Positions 5,669-9,486 of a stretch of 9,486 nucleotides of DNA are shown one piece after another (the stretch's first letter is position 1; every line of letters starts with the position of its first letter). A program made the translations under genes and the position numbers. The notes beneath the pieces are model-generated. The model saw only the letters and a list, made by a program, of their open reading frames with translations. It ran no database searches and was not told where the DNA came from. Origin of the DNA: Dehalococcoidia bacterium (GTDB lineage: Bacteria > Chloroflexota > Dehalococcoidia > GIF9 > AB-539-J10); NCBI GenBank assembly GCA_023129815.1, contig JAGMBH010000055.1, positions 1-9,486 of the forward strand, given 5' to 3'.

Positions 5669-6499
5669 ATGGCAGATTTACTCTTTGGTCCAGCAGGAGT
5701 TCCTTTGAGTGCCAAGGAACGCTCCACAGAAAGTGGCATCCAACGCGTTGCTGAGCTAGGTTTAGGATGTATGGAGCTGGAATTCGTCCGAGGGGTGAAG
5801 ATGAGCGAAAGGAGTGCTCTAGCTATAGGGCAACTAGCCAGAGAAAAGGGAGTGGCACTCAGCGCCCACGCTCCTTACTTCATAAACTTCAATGCTCAAG
5901 AGTTAGAGAAGATAAGAGCTAGTCAAGAAAGGTTGCTTCACACTGCTCGAATTGCCTCCCTATGCGGTGCTAGAAGTGTGGTTTTCCATGCCGCCTATTA
6001 TCTAACTGACCCACCAAATAGAGTTTATGACATGGTAAAGAAACAACTACAGGAGGTAACAAGCAAGCTAAGAACAGAAGGCAATAGAATTTGGATTAGA
6101 CCGGAGACCACCGGGAAAGTTAGCCAATTCGGTACCCTAGACGAACTGATAAAGCTAAGCAAAGAAATTGAGGGAATAACCCCTTGTGTTGATTTCGCTC
6201 ATTGGCATGCTCGAACAGGGAAATTCAATTCCTACCCTGAATTTACTGCTACCTTGGAACAAATAGAAAACAAACTGGGAAGAGCAACCTTGGATAATAT
6301 GCACATACATGCCGCAGGAATAGCCTATGGGGAAAGGGGCGAAATTAAACACTTAAATATGAAAGAATCCGACTTCAATTATGTTGACCTAGTTAAAGCC
6401 CTGAAAGATTATAAGGTTAAAGGATTGGTTATCAGTGAAAGTCCCAACCTAGAGGAAGATGCCCTCCTTTTACAGGAGACTTACAATTCCTTTATGTGA
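5669..6499 (+). CDS. Endonuclease IV-like TIM-barrel protein (AP endonuclease family 2)
   Basis: A 276-residue (alpha/beta)8 barrel protein of the AP endonuclease 2/xylose isomerase-like superfamily, close to the deoxyribonuclease IV group that cuts DNA 5' of abasic sites. Metal-site motifs in order: LSAHAPY (His67), VVFHAA (His107), RPETTGK (Glu146), CVDFAHWHAR (Asp175, His178), MHIHAAGI (His212/His214), EIKHLN (His228) and ISESPN (Glu257). These match the E. coli Nfo ligands H69, H109, E145, D179, H182, H216, H231 and E261. The D-x-H pair of Nfo (D229, H231) is not clearly kept, since the residue two before His228 is Ile226. The N terminus (FGPAGVP, ELGLGCMELEFVRGVK) resembles archaeal-type members. 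The start is the first ATG after an in-frame stop, with no Shine-Dalgarno site. ftsH follows after 67 nt under its own promoter. A sugar isomerase role is less likely given the full ligand set. Confidence 0.82.
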   Translation: MADLLFGPAGVPLSAKERSTESGIQRVAELGLGCMELEFVRGVKMSERSALAIGQLAREKGVALSAHAPYFINFNAQELEKIRASQERLLHTARIASLCGARSVVFHAAYYLTDPPNRVYDMVKKQLQEVTSKLRTEGNRIWIRPETTGKVSQFGTLDELIKLSKEIEGITPCVDFAHWHARTGKFNSYPEFTATLEQIENKLGRATLDNMHIHAAGIAYGERGEIKHLNMKESDFNYVDLVKALKDYKVKGLVISESPNLEEDALLLQETYNSFM

Positions 6500-6522
6500 T
6501 GCTTCGCTACTTCCAGCAATTT

Positions 6523-6550
6523 TTTTCATTTATAGTGTTTGTGTTATAAT
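6523..6550 (+). promoter_or_regulatory. Candidate ftsH promoter
   Basis: A consensus TATAAT at 6545-6550 has TTTTCA at 6523-6528, 16 nt upstream. Transcription would begin near 6557, leaving about 10 nt before the ATG at 6567 and no room for a Shine-Dalgarno sequence; none is present (GTGAGC at 6555-6560 is the nearest purine-rich stretch). Confidence 0.55.
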
Positions 6551-6566
6551 AAACGTGAGCTAAACT

Positions 6567-8399
6567 ATGAAACCGAAATCGTGGCCCAATAGCCTTGTCT
6601 ACTTACTACTTCTAGCAGTGATAGTAGCCACTATATTTGTTTTTTTACCAAGCAGTGGTAAACCTCAAGAGGTAGGAATTACCGAATTCATCACCTACAT
6701 TAAACAAGGGGAAATTGACCATATCTTGCAGAAGGAAAACACCCTTACTGGTTCGTATGGTGAAGAGGAAAGATATACTGCCGACTATTATGGCACTACC
6801 AATGACCTTGTGGCTATCCTTAGCGATAACGGAGTTAACGTCGGCGAAGGTGGGATAAGCCTCGATGTTAAAGCTAGCGGCATTGATTGGGGAATGATAG
6901 CCCTGCAAATCCTCTTACCAATTATGTTGATTGGGGCGTTATTCTATTTTTTATTCCGCTCAGCCCGTGGAGCCGGCACGCAAGCCTTCAATTTTGGTAA
7001 AAGCCGCGCCCGACTAAGTTCCGGCAATAAACCTACGGTAACTTTTGCCGATGTCGCTGGAACTGAGGAGGCCAAAGAAGAGGTTCAAGAGGTGGTGGAT
7101 TTTCTCAAATCACCCCAGAAATTCCGCACATTGGGGGCTCGCATCCCTCGAGGTGTGCTCCTAGTAGGACCGCCAGGGACAGGCAAAACCTTGCTGGCTA
7201 AAGCTATAGCTGGGGAGGCCAACGTGCCTTTTTACTCCATCAGCGGCAGTGAATTTGTGGAGATGTTTGTCGGCGTTGGCGCTGCTAGAGTCAGGGACCT
7301 TTTTGAGCAAGCCAAACGTAACTCACCATGCATAGTTTTTATGGATGAAATTGATGCCGTAGGCCGACACCGTGGCGCTGGCTTAGGTGGAGGACATGAT
7401 GAAAGAGAGCAAACTCTAAATCAAATCCTATCTGAGATGGATGGCTTTGACACCAATACTAACATTATTGTCCTGGCTGCCACCAATCGCCCCGATATTC
7501 TTGATCCAGCCTTACTACGCCCTGGCCGCTTTGATCGTCATATCGTCGTCGATTTACCTGATATCAATGGCCGCAAAGCTATTTTAGAAGTACATGCCAA
7601 AGGCATGTCCCTGGCCAAAGAAGTCACCCTGGAAACAGTAGCTAAGGGAACACCTGGTTTTAGCGGCGCTGACCTAGCCAGCCTAATTAACGAAGCAGCT
7701 ATCCTGGCTGCTAGACGCAACCGCAAAGATATTAGCTTAAAGGAGCTAGAGGATGCTGCCGATCGAGTTATCGCTGGGCCTGAGAAAAAAAGCCGGGTAA
7801 TCATCCAGAAAGAAAAGGAAATAATCGCCTATCATGAAAGTGGACATGCTCTGACAGCCAGGATGTTGCCCAATGCCGACCCGGTGCACAAAGTTTCCAT
7901 CATTGCTCGAGGAGTAATGGGAGGCTGGACGCGCTTCTTACCAACCGAGGACCACTATTTATGGAGCCGCTCTCAATTTGATGACAGATTAGCAGTAAGC
8001 TTAGGTGGACGGGTTGCCGAGGAAATCAGCTTTGGGGAAATAACTACCGGGGCACAAAATGACTTAGCCGAGGCAACTAAATTAGCCCGGAGGATGGTTA
8101 CTGAATACGGGATGAGCGATAAATTGGGACCGCGAACTTTCGGGCAAAGACAGGAACTTGTTTTCTTAGGTCGCGAGATTAGCGAGCAAAGAGATTACAG
8201 CGATAAGACAGCTCAAAAGATAGATGAAGAGGTACACGATATTATTCAGCGTGCTTATGATACTGCCAAGAAAATACTGACCAAAAACAAAGCCAAACTA
8301 AAGCAAATCGCTGAGGAACTCATCGCTCACGAAACTCTGGAGGAACCAGCGCTCAATAAGCTCTTTGAAGGATTAACACCACAAACAGCCTCCAGCTAA
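6567..8399 (+). CDS. ftsH: ATP-dependent zinc metalloprotease FtsH
   Basis: A 610-residue membrane-anchored AAA+ protease that degrades misassembled membrane proteins and short-lived regulators. Transmembrane helices lie at about 9-27 and 110-131, enclosing a small extracytoplasmic domain (~35-105). The AAA module has Walker A GPPGTGKT (201-208), the pore loop MFVG (233-236), Walker B CIVFMDEID (255-263) and the second region of homology ATNRPDILDPALLRPGRFDR (305-324) with both arginine fingers (R321, R324). The protease domain has HESGH (423-427, with Ser where most FtsH have Ala), GGWTRFLPTED and the third zinc ligand Asp499 in QNDLAEATKLARRM. Length and domain order are normal. The C-terminal tail (LTPQTASS) is short. 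It has its own promoter candidate and a near-leaderless start. It is convergent with metG, separated by 143 nt that hold a repeat. Confidence 0.97.
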   Translation: MKPKSWPNSLVYLLLLAVIVATIFVFLPSSGKPQEVGITEFITYIKQGEIDHILQKENTLTGSYGEEERYTADYYGTTNDLVAILSDNGVNVGEGGISLDVKASGIDWGMIALQILLPIMLIGALFYFLFRSARGAGTQAFNFGKSRARLSSGNKPTVTFADVAGTEEAKEEVQEVVDFLKSPQKFRTLGARIPRGVLLVGPPGTGKTLLAKAIAGEANVPFYSISGSEFVEMFVGVGAARVRDLFEQAKRNSPCIVFMDEIDAVGRHRGAGLGGGHDEREQTLNQILSEMDGFDTNTNIIVLAATNRPDILDPALLRPGRFDRHIVVDLPDINGRKAILEVHAKGMSLAKEVTLETVAKGTPGFSGADLASLINEAAILAARRNRKDISLKELEDAADRVIAGPEKKSRVIIQKEKEIIAYHESGHALTARMLPNADPVHKVSIIARGVMGGWTRFLPTEDHYLWSRSQFDDRLAVSLGGRVAEEISFGEITTGAQNDLAEATKLARRMVTEYGMSDKLGPRTFGQRQELVFLGREISEQRDYSDKTAQKIDEEVHDIIQRAYDTAKKILTKNKAKLKQIAEELIAHETLEEPALNKLFEGLTPQTASS

Positions 8400-8453
8400 A
8401 TGAAACACCTTAAATAGGTGCACGTAGACTGCTTTCTCTCATTATCCTATTGC

Positions 8454-8479
8454 CATTCTGAGCCGCAGGCGAAGAATCT
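8454..8479. repeat. Imperfect palindromic intergenic repeat (ATTCTGAG...GAAGAAT type)
   Basis: The sequence has outer arms ATTCT and AGAAT (8455-8459 and 8473-8477) and an inner GCC-GCA-GGC. It resembles the dispersed CATTCTGAGC...GCGAAGAATCT palindromes that I recall from intergenic regions of many bacterial genomes. Only this one copy is in the window, so its repetitive nature is from memory rather than seen here. Confidence 0.5.
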
Positions 8480-8527
8480 CTGAGCCTCTTCCTCTTCACT
8501 TTGTTCAGAGTCAGAGCTTCGGCTCAG
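8480..8527. terminator. Possible bidirectional terminator or processing hairpin between ftsH and metG
   Basis: CTGAGCC (8480-8486) pairs with GGCTCAG (8521-8527), and an alternative small hairpin GAGC-TTCG-GCTC (8514-8525) has a stable UUCG-type tetraloop. It lies between two convergent genes, where a terminator is expected, but there is no T tract on either side, so intrinsic termination is doubtful. A weaker CACCT/AGGTG hairpin at 8406-8420 directly follows ftsH. Confidence 0.3.
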
Positions 8528-8542
8528 GGGAACAGAAGGGTG

Positions 8543-9486
8543 CTACCAATGCGACGCAGCGCCAACTTGGCTGGTCTCTCGAGCAATAACACTGTCATCC
8601 AGCTTAACAAATAGTGGCTGGGGCTGGCGAAGTTTCTGCCCCGGCACTGGCGATTGAAGCTTCCAACCTGCCTCACTGACGCTCCCCACAAAGCCAAGAA
8701 AGGTATGGAGCTTCTCAGAGCTAAAGGGAAGAAAGGGGTAGAAAACAGTCTTTAAAACTGATAATACGGACAAGACAGTGTAGGCAGACTTGGCCGAGGT
8801 TTCTGGGGATTTTTTAATCGTCTTCCAGGGGGCCTGGTCATCAAGATACCGATTAGCTTCCTGAGCCAAGAACATAATCTGTCTAATTGCTTCTCTGAAA
8901 CTACAGCGATAAAGCGCTCTATCAACATCGCTTAGAGTAGTCTCAGCCTTGTGAAGCAACCTCTGGCTTTGCTCATCAAGTTCGCCTGGCGGGGGCACCA
9001 TTCCATTGAAATTGCGATAAGTAAAAGTAAGGATACGATGCGCTAGGTTACCATAAGTAGCTACCAACTCATCGTTATTGCGGCGAACAAATCTATCCCA
9101 AGAAAAATCGCTATCCCTGGCCTCAGGCATATTTATGGATAAAATGTAGCGTAGAGGATCTGGATCATATTTCTCCAGATAATCAGGTAGCCAGATTGCC
9201 CAATTCCGGCTGGTGGAAAGCTTCTTGCCTTCAATAGTTAAAAATTCATTGGCGGGAACATTGTAGGGGACATTTAATCCGCCATAGCCTATCAGCATCG
9301 CTGGCCAAATTAAGGTATGGAAAAAAATGTTGTCCTTGCCGATGAAATAAAAACTCTTGGATTCTCCTGTCCAAAAAGGCTGCCAAGCTGCGTCATCGCC
9401 ATGCAGCTTTGCCCACTCTTTACTGGCTGACAAATAACCAATAACTGCCTCAAACCACACATAAATTCGCTTCTGCTCAAAGCCCG
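8543..9486 (-). CDS. metG: Methionyl-tRNA synthetase, C-terminal part, 5' truncated by window edge
   Basis: The C-terminal ~313 residues of the class I enzyme that charges tRNA-Met in the cytoplasm. The frame is open to the right edge, reading GFEQKRIYVWFEAVIGYLSA, so the GTG at 9460 is internal and the HIGH motif and zinc region lie outside. Visible features are the catalytic-domain segment KSFYFIGKDNIFFHTLIWP, the KMSKS-equivalent KLSTSR (9206-9223), and DPDPLRYILSINMPEARDSDFSWDRF leading into the all-helical anticodon-binding domain (YGNLAHRIL and onward; KAETTLSDVDRAL). The protein ends at PLFVKLDDSV... without a C-terminal Trbp111-type tRNA-binding domain, so it is the shorter form of about 550 residues. 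It is convergent with ftsH. Nothing indicates decay. Confidence 0.95.
   Translation of the reverse strand, partial: GFEQKRIYVWFEAVIGYLSASKEWAKLHGDDAAWQPFWTGESKSFYFIGKDNIFFHTLIWPAMLIGYGGLNVPYNVPANEFLTIEGKKLSTSRNWAIWLPDYLEKYDPDPLRYILSINMPEARDSDFSWDRFVRRNNDELVATYGNLAHRILTFTYRNFNGMVPPPGELDEQSQRLLHKAETTLSDVDRALYRCSFREAIRQIMFLAQEANRYLDDQAPWKTIKKSPETSAKSAYTVLSVLSVLKTVFYPFLPFSSEKLHTFLGFVGSVSEAGWKLQSPVPGQKLRQPQPLFVKLDDSVIARETSQVGAASHW

Overview
The window shows a bacterial chromosome segment of moderate G+C with mostly housekeeping genes. In order: the 3' end of a cysteine synthase gene and an M20 metallopeptidase/deacylase gene on the + strand; a decayed alanine racemase fragment, then a three-gene proton-translocating transhydrogenase operon (pntAA-pntAB-pntB) on the - strand; a repeat-rich intergenic stretch with one doubtful small ORF; an endonuclease IV-like TIM-barrel gene and ftsH on the + strand; and the 3' part of metG on the - strand, convergent with ftsH. 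The overall protein style (divergent split Pnt, archaeal-like endonuclease IV relative, FtsH and MetG variants) and the hairpin-type intergenic repeats would fit a Chloroflexota (Dehalococcoidia-like) or similar anaerobic lineage. That placement is an inference from general impression, not a search result.

The most informative part is 1799-2139. On the - strand, 1818-2019 encodes the first ~66 codons of alanine racemase, including the PLP-lysine motif VKANAYG, but with a one-base insertion after codon 35 and with the remaining four fifths of the gene missing. It keeps its ribosome binding site. Between it and pntB lies a 90-bp hairpin element (2042-2131) flanked by a perfect 8-bp direct repeat TTATTATC; the pntB-side copy contains the pntB stop codon. 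Removing the element and one repeat copy puts alr 17 nt behind pntB, so the ancestral arrangement was very probably pntAA-pntAB-pntB-alr, later broken by insertion and deletion.

A second, larger relative of the element (5158-5354) lies upstream of pntAA, shares a 39-nt core hairpin and terminal sequences, and carries further small palindromes. The pnt operon is thus bracketed by two related elements with different flanking repeats, suggesting independent insertions.

Within the genes, two active-site departures stand out. PntB lacks the Lys-Arg-Ser that binds the NADP 2'-phosphate in the E. coli enzyme (Asn-Leu-Asp here). The M20 protein has Gly where many relatives have the dimerisation-domain histidine. 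The endonuclease IV-like and ftsH genes have plausible promoters so close to their ATG codons that their mRNAs would be leaderless or nearly so, in contrast to the strong AGGAGG site of pntAA. No tRNA, rRNA, CRISPR array, riboswitch or complete insertion sequence was recognised.
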